Source: Rhynchopus euleeides
Taxonomy: Eukaryota > Euglenozoa > Diplonemea > Diplonemida > Diplonemidae
Assembly (NCBI GenBank): GCA_963210315.1
Contig: OY723243.1
Span: forward strand, 1,984,001-2,048,000
Reading direction: 5' to 3'
DNA: 64,000 nt
Of this stretch, positions 1-10,706 are shown in pieces (position 1 is the stretch's first letter; each line of letters starts with the position of its first letter). The notes beneath the pieces are model-generated. The model made no database searches. It had not been told where the DNA came from and was given only the letters and a program-made list of their open reading frames with translations. The translations under genes and the position numbers were made by a program.

Positions 1-369
1 TCTCGTGTCTTCTGCAGGGTTCCACCTTGGCGTAGGATATCCAACGCGAGCAGCAACATCCCGTAGGTTATCCCATAGGATATCCTACCCAAGTTCTGGG
101 AATCGAACCACCACCTACGGTTTTCACGCCCGAATACGCAGGCTCCATGACAGCACATGGCGGACAACCCAGAATCGAGCGCGGTGGGAGCCTCGCCCGG
201 ATGTACTTTGCACAGAGGAGGGGCGACCCGTCTGGGATGTCGACTGCCGCAGTCACGGTGTCGACGACACGCAGCACCTGAGCGGGTTTTGAACCCGGGA
301 CCGTCAATTATCAGGCAGGACGTCAGGCCTTGGGGGGGGCGCCGACCCGGGCATGCCTGAGGACTTCCC
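1..369. other. non-coding, no gene recognised
   Basis: No protein-like frame is visible. Positions 40-95 carry repeated GATATCC/GGATATCC and CCGTAGGTTATCC-like words. Two sites near 100-112 and 282-300 look like minus-strand tRNA B boxes but lack a foldable tRNA around them. Confidence 0.5.
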
Positions 370-575
370 GACAATACCGTTGAGCGGAAGTTGGGGCGGG
401 AAGCTGAGACGGGCAAATCTTGCGCTTCTGCTGAGCCCTATTTCTGGCCCACTTCTTGTACCCGTGCCTGCTGTACCAGGTGCCTGTTCCAGTCATCTGC
501 CTCCCAGAGGACGCATCTGAGAGACTCTCGTCTTTCGTCCCTGTGCCACATGCTCACAGGTGAGCACCACACCCA
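370..575 (+). repeat. diverged fragment of the R2-element core
   Basis: This stretch aligns by eye, in the same orientation and with small gaps, to the centre of the inverted-repeat element at 45461-46616 (about 45950-46140). Shared words include CTTGCGCTTCTGC, CTGGCCC, CGTGCCTGCTGTACCAGGTG, CCTGTTCCAGTCA and CCCTGTGCCACATG. The long inverted arms of that element are not seen here, so this is a solo or decayed core, or the source sequence of the core. Confidence 0.7.
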
Positions 576-696
576 GTATCAAGAAGACGATCAATCATGG
601 AGGCATGGAGAAGGCGCATGACACAGTGAGCTGGACGCCAACAATAGTCACACTGTTCACAGCACAGCCACAGGGACAAGGTGCCAAGGGGCCAAT

Positions 697-882
697 TTTT
701 TCGCGCGAAGCGCTTTTTTACCCCTTTTTTCGCGCGAAATGCGTTTTTTTTTCGCGCGAAGCGCTTTTTTTTCCGCGCGAAATCCTTTTTTTTTTCGCGC
801 GAAGCACTTTTTTTTTCGCGCGAAGCGCCTTTTTTTTCGCGCGAAATGCGCTTTTTTTTTCGCGCGAACCCCCTTTTTTTTA
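697..882. repeat. minisatellite of T-tracts and TTCGCGCGAA palindromes
   Basis: Eight units of about 22-30 bp each consist of a run of T followed by CGCGCGAA and a short variable spacer such as GCGC, ATGCG or ATCC. The core TTCGCGCGAA is its own reverse complement. A ninth isolated copy lies near 930. Open frames across it on both strands encode only low-complexity Phe/Arg/Lys or Arg/Lys/Ala strings and are not genes. Confidence 0.85.
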
Positions 883-2474
883 CGCGCTCGCGCAGGGGTC
901 CGGGGGGTTCGCGCGTAGCCAAAAAGCTTCGCGCGAAGGGAAACTATGGACAATTGAAATGCACCAAAAAGCGCCATTGTTTTTGGCGCCGTAGCGAAGC
1001 CCCCCTCCCCCCTCATGCGTTCGGGTTTTTCACCTTGGGCCAGAAGGTGCGATGTGTTGTGTGGGTGCTGAAAACACGGCGCTGTTCCGTAAATCCCCCC
1101 TGGTGGTCCCCTGATGCTGGTCACAAACACTTTGTGGCGGCACTTTGCACTGTGACATAGTTTGGCTCCGCAAAAGGGCGACAGTGTCGCGGATTTGACG
1201 CGAGCCGGGGTTGGGGTGGATGTGGTGTGCGTGTGTACCCCCACTGCGAAGGTGTCTTCGAACGCGCACCGCCCCGGGTTGTTATCTTTTAGGAGGTGGT
1301 CTTAGCGGGGAGTCGGTGGTGTGTGTGAAGGATTCCCTTCACAAAACCAGTGATTCACACCATCAATGCTGCTGCTCTGAGGACGAAGTGCGCGGTAGAA
1401 GCTCCAGGCATTTCGGAATGTTGAATCGACAGCAAGAGTCTCGGTAATCGAGACACACCCGAACTCTTCAAGCATTCCAGCGAGGGGCCTGCGGTGCGAT
1501 ATGCCGTGCCGTGCTTCTGTGTTGGGAATGCGCCTCTGGCAGGCAGTTTGCCGATAAGCTACGATCTCCTGAATCAAAAAACAAAACACACATGCGTTGC
1601 GTCTGTGTGCCGGTATCTCAAGAACACCCACCAGCTCTCGGGCTTGGGGAACAAAACAAAGAAGGCTGGGGCTCAAGCGTTTCAGACAAATCGCCGATCG
1701 CCCCAAACCGTGTGTGTGTGGCGGAACAGCAGTTGTGGAGACCCTCGCACCCCCTCCCCCTCCTCCCGCATCGGAGCAGAGCGCCCACATCTGTAACTTT
1801 GTCCTACACCACCGTGTCTGGGCGCCTCCTCAAATCTGCAACTTGACCGCCGCCACCACCGCCACCACCACCACCACCATCCTAGCTAACTTGTTAGAGC
1901 ACTCGCAGAGTGCGACTTGGGGGGCCACCAGTACTACCTTTGTTTAGTGCACAGGCGCTCAATCATCAAGAAGACTCCACTCACTGAGGTGAGGTTGGAA
2001 GGGACGGAGACGAGACACCACTACAACGCCCTTCATCAGGCTCTTTCGTGCTGTCCCGGCTCTTCAGCTCTCCGGTCCCCGCACGCAGAATTCAACAACA
2101 GTGACAACAGACAGATTCCTATTCCCTCCCCTCCCCCATCAGCTGGAACGGTTTTTCGAGCACCACGGCTGAGCTCGGGCAGCTGCTCCTTTTTTCTCTA
2201 GTATCTGGTGGCCCCCCCACCACCACCACCACCATCTGAGTTTACGTTGGGAATTTGCAGCGGAGAGAGAGGCAGAGCACACTCACACAACACCACCTTC
2301 ATCAGGTTTTATACCCTGGGTGGTTGTTGCATCTTTGTTTTACACCACCACCACCACCACCCGCAGGAGGGGGCAACGGGCCGCGGGGGTGTGAGTGCCG
2401 CACGCATCTTTCCTGTGCCGCACAAATTTACACACACACATCCCCACCCCACCCCACCCCACCCACACCCCGCC
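883..2474. other. non-coding leader region with (CCA)n tracts
   Basis: No convincing coding region. It holds (CCA/GCC)n tracts at about 1849-1880, 2213-2236 and 2343-2362, a CA-rich tract near 2428-2470 and a CT-rich stretch near 1745-1765. The last 270 bp are the likely promoter and 5-prime UTR of the SPRY gene at 2475; a frame open from 2208 into that gene is low-complexity and is not taken as coding. Confidence 0.5.
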
Positions 2475-3473
2475 ATGGCGGACAAGGTGATCACAGTGGT
2501 GCGCAGCACAGGGGACGAGCCTGTTGTGGTGCTGGGTCTGCCGCAGAAGGGCGTGTCCCTCCAGCACGTGCTTGACGAAACAGGCTATCAGGAGGTCTGG
2601 ACGGAGTCGGGTGCAGAGCGCGTCGTGGATGACGACCGGCTAGGCGAGCTCATCGGCGACAAGGGCTGCAAGATGCTGCTCCGCGGAGGGGGGCTGGACG
2701 ACGTGCAGCGCAACGAGATTGAGTTCCTCCGACGCACGGTCGACCGGCTGCGCGACGAGAAGATGGGGATCTTCTCTCAGCTGCAGGACCAGGACCGGGA
2801 GCTGATACAGCAGCGCCACCGCATCCAGGAGCTGGAGAAGCAGTGCCTTCTCGGAGAGATCGGCGACAACACCACCACCTCCCCACTCATGTCCCCTGTG
2901 CTCGCAGCCTGCCCGACGGACGCGCCACCCCCCACACCCCTTTCGTTCTGCCCGCAGGTGTCGGGGGCTGGGCTGCTTTTTGAAAACGGCAACATGCGTG
3001 CCACATCTCCGCATTCCTACAACAAGATAGCCCTCACGGCACCGCCCCTCAGCAGCGGCGTGCCGCAGTACGCAGAGTTTGTGCTGACGAAGCCCTTCTC
3101 CCGCTACACCACTGTGGGCGTGCTGCTGGAGGATGGCCTCCCCCGCCTGAACCCCAGCACCGACTCCCTCGGCGAGCATGACTTCTCCTTCGGGTGGCTC
3201 TCGCATGAGTATTGGTCTGGCAGCTTCGCCACGAAGGGAGTCTCCCACGGGCCTAAGGGCGGGGAGTGGAAGGTTGGGTCCCGCATCGGGGTGTTGGTGG
3301 ATGCAGGGGCGGTGTCATTCTACCTCGATGGGAAGCTGCGCCATCAGCACGCCTTCAAGGGAATCACCGGGAGTTTCCGCTTCGGTGTGGGGTTTGGAGG
3401 CCCGAAGGCGTCTGCCGAAGGCGACTATGGCACGGTGGAGATCGTGGCGGGCGATCCCCTGTCCCTCGAGTGA
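2475..3473 (+). CDS. coiled-coil and SPRY-domain protein
   Basis: Single-exon gene of 332 residues. Start chosen at MADKVITVV because the in-frame upstream sequence is His/Pro low complexity. Seen: an N-terminal beta-rich region (about residues 1-72, ending in a Gly-Gly-Gly stretch) that I do not recognise; a heptad-rich coiled coil at about 74-135 (NEIEFLRRTVDRLRDEKMG, then DRELIQQRHRIQELEKQ); a Pro-rich linker; and a C-terminal SPRY-like domain at about 190-332. The diagnostic SPRY segment is GSRIGVLVDAGAVSFYLDGK, followed by FRFGVGFGG. SPRY domains bind protein partners, so an adaptor or scaffold role is inferred. No catalytic motif is seen. It ends in TGA, 271 bp before the next gene on the same strand. 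The SPRY call is fairly secure; the cellular role is unknown. Confidence 0.82.
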   Translation: MADKVITVVRSTGDEPVVVLGLPQKGVSLQHVLDETGYQEVWTESGAERVVDDDRLGELIGDKGCKMLLRGGGLDDVQRNEIEFLRRTVDRLRDEKMGIFSQLQDQDRELIQQRHRIQELEKQCLLGEIGDNTTTSPLMSPVLAACPTDAPPPTPLSFCPQVSGAGLLFENGNMRATSPHSYNKIALTAPPLSSGVPQYAEFVLTKPFSRYTTVGVLLEDGLPRLNPSTDSLGEHDFSFGWLSHEYWSGSFATKGVSHGPKGGEWKVGSRIGVLVDAGAVSFYLDGKLRHQHAFKGITGSFRFGVGFGGPKASAEGDYGTVEIVAGDPLSLE

Positions 3474-3744
3474 GGAGCGGGGCCTGCCCCGTAATTCGTT
3501 CACACTTTTCGGGTGCCCGTGGAATTGTTTCTTGCCTATATTTTTTGCTTCTCTTTTCTTTTGCCGGGGGCAGCTTAAATTAATGTGCCTCTCGAAAACC
3601 CACCCCACCACACACCCCCCTCGCACCCACCGCCCTATTGAGCAATTTTGCACGTGCCTCTCGCAGCTCCCCGGCTTGACCGCCTTCCTGCCTTCCCCCC
3701 TGCCGACACCACCTCGCCACCTCTCAGGAGGCCTCGCGGCCGTT

Positions 3745-6700
3745 ATGGGGTCCAATGGCGGCACCAACATGGGGAACGTGCAGGTCAAGGTGCACCGTGG
3801 GAAGACACCTGGGGAGATGCTGAAGTGGCACAAGCGGTGGCTTGTCGTGTCTGGTGACGGGCTGGAGCTGCAGCTCTTCAAGAACGACCAGGAGTACACG
3901 CCGAAGGAGGTCATCCGTGTGTCCGATGTTGTCAGCGTGATGCCTGGTGGCGATACCGACAAGAAGGGATCCACGCTGGAGATCACGATGCGCAAAGATG
4001 CCAAGGGTGCACAGGGCTACTCGCTGAAGGTGCGCACACAGGACGAGAGAAACCATTGGCTGCGTGCGGTGCGCGAGATGCGCGAAGGCGTGTGGAGGGG
4101 TGCCGACCACTCCTCCCGCAGCAACCTCAAAGACGCGATGGATCGGTGGCGGCATGCGCTGTCAGACCTGCGTGGCACCGACGTGCGTCTCGTTGTGGAC
4201 GACGCGTCTGTCTACTCGCTGCCCTCTGCGGACGTGGACCGTGCCATCTCCTTCCTCGTGGAGGGCGCGTGGTTCGGCCCCCTCGATAAGCTGTTCCGCC
4301 AGCTCAAGTCTGGCGGCTCGCATGCGCATCCCGTCAGCCGCGTTGTGCTTGTGGTCAGCACTGCCACGGACGCCTCCCCCGCGTCCTTCGACAAGGTCAC
4401 GGAGACGCTCCTCCTCCGGCTGCACTGGACACACGAGGGTGGTGTGCCCTACCTGCGCAGCCCCGATGTTGCTTCACTGCTGTCCCTCGTCGTGACTGAG
4501 ATCTGGCAGCTCAACGCAGAGCGCACCCTGGTGCACCAGCCGTCGTGGAAGGAGGCGGTGGGGAGGCTGTGCGACATCGTCGGAAAGTCTGTGCCTGTCG
4601 GGCTGGACTGGGCACCCAACATCCACGAAGACACCCCCGATGTGCGGTCCTACGTGCATAAGTGGGCCAGCGCAGAGTATCTTGACGCCGTCACGAACAC
4701 CATCATACAGTGCTTCGACCAGCACCTGCAGGCACCCTACCAAGAGCTGGAGACGTGGGTCGGCGCCATCACCCTTCTGTTCAGCCGCGATGATGTGATA
4801 TCTCGGGCCCCGCCCCGCGTGCGCATCCACCGCAACACAGTCCGCAACGACGACACAGGGAATGGCCCGACGAAGGCCCTCCTGAATGCGTTCAACAAAT
4901 GCCGGGGGCGTGTGCTGGAGAAGTACTCCCCCGTGCTGTGCGAGGGCCCTGTGCCCGACCTGCGGGCGCACCTGCTGCACACGCTCAACCACATCCACAT
5001 GGCAGAGCTGATGCGCACCGCAGAGCGCATCACTGTGGGCTTCGAAAAGCTGAAGCTCAACTTTGTGATCAACTGGGACAGCTTCCTCGCGTCCCTGGCG
5101 CACATCGAGGCCTCCTCGGGGGCACGCCTGCGCCTCGCGAAGGAGCTTCTCACGAAGTACCCTGCGCGTGTGCAGACAGTGTCGAAGGCTGTCAGCGAGG
5201 CGGAGTGGGGCGTGCTCTGCGGGCTCATGCACACCGTGTCGGTGGCGTTTGTCAGGGAGGGGTCTGAGGAGCGTACATTCCTTGCAGATGGGGATCTCGT
5301 CGACGTGTGCTTCATCGGGCTGCAGGACAAGCCTGACGGGGGGCACTGCGTTGTGATGTCCTTCGATGTGAAGGATCTCGGGTCCTTCTGCAGGGGGCTG
5401 CTTGCTTCAGGCGAGGGTGCTGCAGCGAAGCGCCCGCAGTCGCTGCTGAGGCTTGCACGCAACTGCCGGTCAGAGAGCAGCGAGGCGTCGCACTCGGAGG
5501 GGAGCAGCGGCAGTAATGAGGTCATGACAGCACACCCCTCTCGCGTGCTGGCGTCGCAGCAGTCGTTCCGCAGCCTTGACAGCTCGTCACGGCACAAGCA
5601 GCAGACCCACACTCAGTTCGCCGACGACTCCACCATGATGTCGTATGTTCTGCATCTGCTTGTTCTGCGTGTTGATGTGCCCATAGGCTTTCTCCCGGTG
5701 TTGCGAGTCACCTGCTGTGACACACTGGGGTTGCGCATGCATGCCCCATGTCCCACACCACTCACCACCACCCATTGCTCTTGCAGGGACCGCGACCTCC
5801 CGAATGAAATCCTCGCGAAGCTGCGGCAGACCCCGTTGGATGATGAGTACCCTGTGTCCGCCCAGCTGCTGGAAGATACAATCCGTGCGCTGAACGAAGC
5901 CTTCACAAAGCAGCGCCGTGCGCTGGAGCCTGAGAGCAAACAGAGCGTCATCATCCACGCGGTATGGTGCCAGGGCTGTTTCCTCTGCCTGTTGTGGTGT
6001 TCTCTCTGCACCAAGTCGGCCATCCCTTCAGAGCCACCCACTCACATCTGCCCCCCACTCCATCGCCCTCGCCACCGCTTCTGCAGATCACGAAGTTGCG
6101 CAAGATCTTCCTCGTGTTCGACCCTGAGAAGACCGGGCGCATCCCTGCCAACGGCCCGCTGAAGGAGGTGATCCAGAAGTTCCGCGAGTGGGTATGCGTC
6201 CCTGCCTTATGTCTTTGTGGCCCCACGCCAACGCCCTCCACCCTGACCCCACGCTGCACAGCCCAACCTTGGGGGTCGCAAGTACGAAGAGCCGCACAAG
6301 CTGATGGTCCGGCCAGACAGCAACGAGGCGACGTTTGCGGATGTCTCGCGTGTCCTGATGACACGGCTATTCCCAGAGGAGGTGCGGCTGAGTTTGGAGA
6401 AGAAGTACCACTGCCTGCTGCTGGGGCTCGAGAAGACAGGGAAGTCGATGCTTGTCAACGCGCTGAAGAGCAGGTGGCACGATGCCACGCGGCCCACCAT
6501 CGGCGAGAGCAACGAGGTGGTCAAGATTGGCGGGCTGCTGCTGAGCATCAGCGAGGTGGGCGGCAGAGGCGACTGGAAAAACTGGTCCCTCCGCTCCAAG
6601 CACCTCGACAAGATCCACGGGGTGGCCTTCTGTGTGGACGGGGCCAACCCGTCTCGCTTCGAGGAGGCACGGTCGTATCTGAAGGATGTGCTGCAGAGTC

Positions 6701-6954
6701 GCCACCTCAAAGACCTGCCCGTGCTGTTCATCATCAACAACGTGGCGGATATGCAGCAGGCTCCCGCGGTGGTTGCCAACGTCAAGAAGTCGCTCAAGCT
6801 GGAGAAGTACTGCAAGTCGAACCATATCTTCAAGCCGCTCGTCACCAACATTGTGACGCCCGGGCAACCTCCGCCGGAGGTCCTTGCGTCCCTGCATGAT
6901 GGTTTTGAATGGCTGATGACAACCGAGAAGCCCAGCAAGTCGAGGCATGGGTGA
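3745..6954 (+). CDS. PH domain / EF-hand-like / degenerate Arf-like GTPase fusion protein (4 exons)
   Basis: Exons 3745-5642, 5787-5961, 6087-6191 and 6262-6954 join in frame to 956 residues. Order seen: PH domain at about residues 10-117 (MLKWHKRWLVVSGDGLELQL ... ERNHWLRAVREM); a large middle region to about 570 that I do not recognise; a Ser-rich linker at about 565-600; an EF-hand-like loop (FDPEKTGRIPANG) in exon 3; and a C-terminal Arf-family fold from about 775. The P loop is GLEKTGKS (about 781-788) and PTIG matches the Arf switch I. Two residues are odd: DVGGQ is EVGGR, losing the catalytic Gln, and NKxD is NVAD, losing the Lys. PH suggests phosphoinositide membrane binding; the GTPase fold is probably a poor hydrolase or a pseudo-GTPase (inference). 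The order PH, EF-like, GTPase is not a family I know. Start could also be the Met at 3769. Confidence 0.8.
5643..5786 (+). other. intron 1 of the PH/Arf-like gene
   Basis: 144 bp, donor GTATGT, acceptor TTGCAG after a CT/CA-rich tract. It splits a TCG codon (two bases before, one after). The length is a multiple of three and has no in-frame stop, so retention would add 48 residues. The intron call rests on splice motifs and on the hydrophobic, non-homologous translation. Confidence 0.65.
5962..6086 (+). other. intron 2 of the PH/Arf-like gene
   Basis: 125 bp, donor GTATGG, acceptor CTGCAG preceded by a long C-rich tract. Phase 0. Removal is required to reach the EF-hand-like exon in frame. 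Confidence 0.78.
6192..6261 (+). other. intron 3 of the PH/Arf-like gene
   Basis: 70 bp, donor GTATGC, acceptor GCACAG. Phase 0. Removal links the EF-hand-like exon to the Arf-like exon. Confidence 0.75.
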
Positions 6955-9900
6955 AAGCCAAGCAGCTTGTCTGCCAATCGGCAATGCCCTTCCGATGAAA
7001 GGGGGTTTTGTTTTCTTTTGCCAGGATCCAATCAACACCCTGTCAAAAACCTGTGCGAGAGAAATCTTCCACCCCCTCCGTGAGGTCAGCGCTTCTGGCA
7101 ACCTTCCGCACGCCGCTGCTTGGTGGTCTCAGTGTGTCAGACTGTTGGTGACCGAGATGAGCTCGCCAATATTCTGACGCAGCACACGTCCTGTTGCCAG
7201 GCTTTGCTGCCCGCCCTCCGCCTGGCGCTGAGTTGCTCCGACTCTAGCCCGGAGCGGATCGTCTGCTGTGGCGGGAGGGTAGGGCGGCAAGCGGGCCCCG
7301 AGTGTGGAGGCCTGCCTGCCCAACAAGGCCCCCCTTCTCTTATGATTCCCTCGGTTGCATAAGTTTTTCGCACAGCTGTGCGGGCAGAACGTGACACATT
7401 ACATCCACCGCAACCAACGGGTTAGAATTGGCCTGTCTCTTTCGAAGCAAATCACATCACGCACCTCCCCTGATGCTGTCTGCCTGGAAGTTGCTCCACC
7501 AGGTGCCCCTGATCCCCGCTTATGCCCGGAGGAACCGGTGGGGAGGACGGAGCATCGTAGGTTCGAAACGAGACGGCATTCAGAGTGGTGTTCGCTTTGG
7601 TCATGCTGCAGCGCGTGTGGCAAAAGGTGAAATGGTGATCCGATACGCTGGCCACTCTTCTTCATCAGTGTGCCGAGGCGTCGCCACAGGTGGGAGGTTT
7701 AGAAGCGGCAGTGTCTTACAAACCGGTGTCGTCACACCCTCACGCTAGCGGAGAACCCAAGAAGCGTTAACCGCATCCGAAGCAAAGCCAGAAGGGAAAA
7801 GGCTTGCAACGACCGAATTCATCTCTTTATTTGTTGCGAACCCGTTGCAGCGCAGCCCCTCCCTCTCGCCTGGTCTCGCCCGAGAGGGCTTGTCGCTCGG
7901 GTATTTTTAGGTTGGGTGCGGAACACCAAAATCACTCGTTCGCTTCGCGATAACTGCCAGAATCGCCGGAATTATCCGCTGTAGGCATTTACCAACATTC
8001 GTCGCCTTTGGAGTGCCGTCACTGTCACTGGCACCGTAGACGGAATTCGCTATAATCTCTGAACTGTCCCGCCCCCCCGTTTTGTTCATCATTGCTGGAG
8101 AAGAATGCGAAGCTTCCGTCGCGTTTCTTCATGCCTGCACTTTCAAACATGGGAGGCAGGGATCCGCCCTTCCCTGCGGTGCCTGCATGCAGGCACCGCC
8201 AAATCGTAGATGCTGTGTAAGTGTAAGACAAAGGAGTCCCCGGGGGGCAGGGGATCGCCAAGAGCTGTGCTCTTCGCGGCTTTTGTTCAAAATGAGTGGG
8301 GCCACCCCAGACCCGCTATCCCGGCCCAACACGCCCCCCCCCCCCCCCCACCCCACACCCCCTGCCAATCATTCTTTTATTCCTTTCTCTCCCGCTTTCC
8401 GTGGGGTCATTCATTTCATATCTGTAAGTAGTCTTTTCACCCCCCATCCCTCCGACCCTCACACCCTCCCTTGTACTAGTCTTGATCTTGTTAGTTTCTA
8501 TGGGTTCGCCACTTCTCTGAAAGCCTGAGGCCAGTCAGTGCGTCGTTGGTGGAGGTGGGGGATGGAGGAGGAGGAGGGCATCAGTGTGCACGACAGCAGT
8601 GGTGTGTGTCCTGCCCCTCGCCCCTCCCCTCCCCCCCGTGTGTTGGTTTTTTTTGAGGAGGTTTCGAACTCTACCACTGCCCTCAGTGCCCTCAAGATGA
8701 TGAGTGGAGTTTGTTCGGGGCAGACCGCCGCTTTAAAGTTATCGCACATCACACCGCTCTCAGGCAGATTGCCTGCTGTTGGGTGCACTCTGCAGTGGCG
8801 TTGCCCTGGCCTGTGTAATACTTCTCACTAGATACGAGTGACAAAGCGTAGCGAAGTCGCGAAGTAACAAATGAGAAAATCGTCTACACTTTCTTCATGC
8901 GACTTCACAGGGCCTTAGCACAGCCCTGGGGCAGGAAACGTTGCGCCCCATCGAAGAGGAGTTCGGGAAATGATTTTTTGCATTTCATTTTTGGAGTTGT
9001 GCTAACAACGCAGGAAACTTTGCTATGCAGATCATGCAGGACACACCACACCCGCAGCAGGCGTGTGGGGTGTTCTCGCGATCGACGAATACCCGCTGGT
9101 TCTTCTCTCCCCTTTCTGATTTGCAGACACAAAGTTTTCAGTTGCCGGAAAACAGGGCTGCGATCAACGAAGGCCATTATATCGTTTTGCCTTTCGTTTT
9201 TCTTCATGGATGAGCCTGCACGACTCCCAGTGTATTCTTCACACAAGGCGGAAAAGGATGATTCTTTTCTGGAGTTGCGGAATGCTATGATTCGTGCGGG
9301 TGAGGGTGTCTCCCCCCCCACGACACGGGCTCATCGCACAGAGCGCAGCATCATGGGGTCGAGGGGCTGGAGGGAAGGAAGGACGGGCGATGGGCTTGTT
9401 GCCGAAGGAGGAAGAACACAGCAGTTTTACCCGATCTGGATTGCCCCCTGCGCCCCTCCGCCAGGTGCCCTTCCCCGGGCCCTGAAGTTACGTATTTTTC
9501 CCCCTGGCCATTTCGGGGTTTACATAAAGGAAGAAGAGAAGAGGCGAAGCGCCCACCCCCCCACCCACCCCCCTCAAAACCACAACATCTCCGTTCCGTC
9601 AAATATTTATTTCCGTTGTTCCGTTGAGTTGTTGGGCAAAAGACATGGGGTCTTCGCTGAGGCACTGAGAACTGGTGACAAACGGTTACGGGAGATTTCA
9701 CCCTTCTTCTTCTTCTTCTTTTGTGAGAAACACGCCGGACCCTTTTTTTGCCGAAAAATACCTACTTCAGTACGACTTGCCGACGTCGAAGACCCCCTCA
9801 TAAACAGGACATGAAAGCTATGCGTGGCTGTGCTAAGCTATCGCGAAGCCCTACTATCCCCTCCTCCCAATAAACCTGCACGACCTCGCCAAAGTGAATG

Positions 9901-10539
9901 AACCAGGCATAGAATCTGTGCATGTGCGTGTATGATGAACCCATCCCCCCAGTTCGCCTTTTAGAGAGAGTGGGTGGGGTGGGGGGCTTCACTCTGTGCA
10001 AACCGTGTCAGTGTGACACCAGTTGTGAGGGCGCTGCTCACTTCTCTGCACTTTAGAACACAAAAAAGAAAAATGGCCAGAAAAACACCCCCACCCCCCC
10101 GCCTTGTGTTTTGTTGCGGTGGCATCATCAGGGGTTCACTCGGCGCAACTTACACTAAACAAAGAAGCGGTGACCGGCGTGTGTGTTTTGTTCTCTGCCA
10201 AGGGATCCCGCACCAAATCGCACCCAATGGGCAGTGTTGTCGGTGCGATACGCCACGCGCCTGTGGATGGTTGCTCTCGCAGAGAGTGGAGGCAGCTGGG
10301 GTCGACCCCCTCTCTCCCTCTCTCCATCCTCGCGGCGCCGTGGCGGGTCCTGCATGGGACTCCGCACAGGTCGGGGTGGTCCGTCAAAACCAGCTGGCCG
10401 GGCAGGGTGGTGCGCTTGAAGTGTTGTGCAGCACAGATTTGTCGCAGGCAAGCCGCCAATGCGCCCTCTGAATTCAAGCGTGGATACCCCAGCAATGCCG
10501 CGTCTGTTCTCTCTCTCTCTATCTATCTCTCTCAAGCCC
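6955..10539. other. long non-coding intergenic region
   Basis: 3.6 kb without a supported gene. A frame of about 305 codons at 8897-9814 has no domain-like pattern and mixed codon use and is not called. A poly-C run lies at 8334-8350 and a TTC microsatellite at about 9700-9720. No tRNA or rRNA was recognised. Confidence 0.5.
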
Positions 10540-10665
10540 TTGACACCGTGCTGCGTGCTGCTCCCCCAAAGCTCCAGCCAAAGCAGGCGCCAGCCAAAGC
10601 GAACAGCACGCGTGTGTATGCCGCTCTCTCTCTCTTTCTCTCTCTCTCGTATGCTTATAGTGTGA
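10540..10665 (+). repeat. direct repeat, left copy, flanking the LINE
   Basis: Contains AGCTCCAGCCAAAGCAGGCG, then CACGCGTGTGTATG, a CT microsatellite (about 10622-10648) and CTTATAGTG. It resembles 17213-17330 in the same orientation, roughly 70-75% by eye with a gap in the CT tract. In the LINE orientation this lies just beyond the 3-prime end of ORF2. A second CT/ATCT tract precedes it at 10508-10536. Confidence 0.5.
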
Positions 10666-10706
10666 ATATCCCCGAAACGAAAATACTCGCACCCCAAGGG
10701 TGTCGT

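Noticed and set aside
100-300. Minus-strand tRNA genes suggested by GGTTCGATTCC and GGTTCAAAACC
   Set aside because: The T stem mismatches and no acceptor stem or A box fits at the proper distance.
3178-3744. Extension of the PH/Arf-like protein upstream to 3178
   Set aside because: That stretch overlaps the SPRY gene in another frame and is low complexity.
8897-9814. A 305-codon plus-strand frame
   Set aside because: No recognisable domain, mixed codon use and low-complexity stretches; an equally long antisense frame covers part of it.
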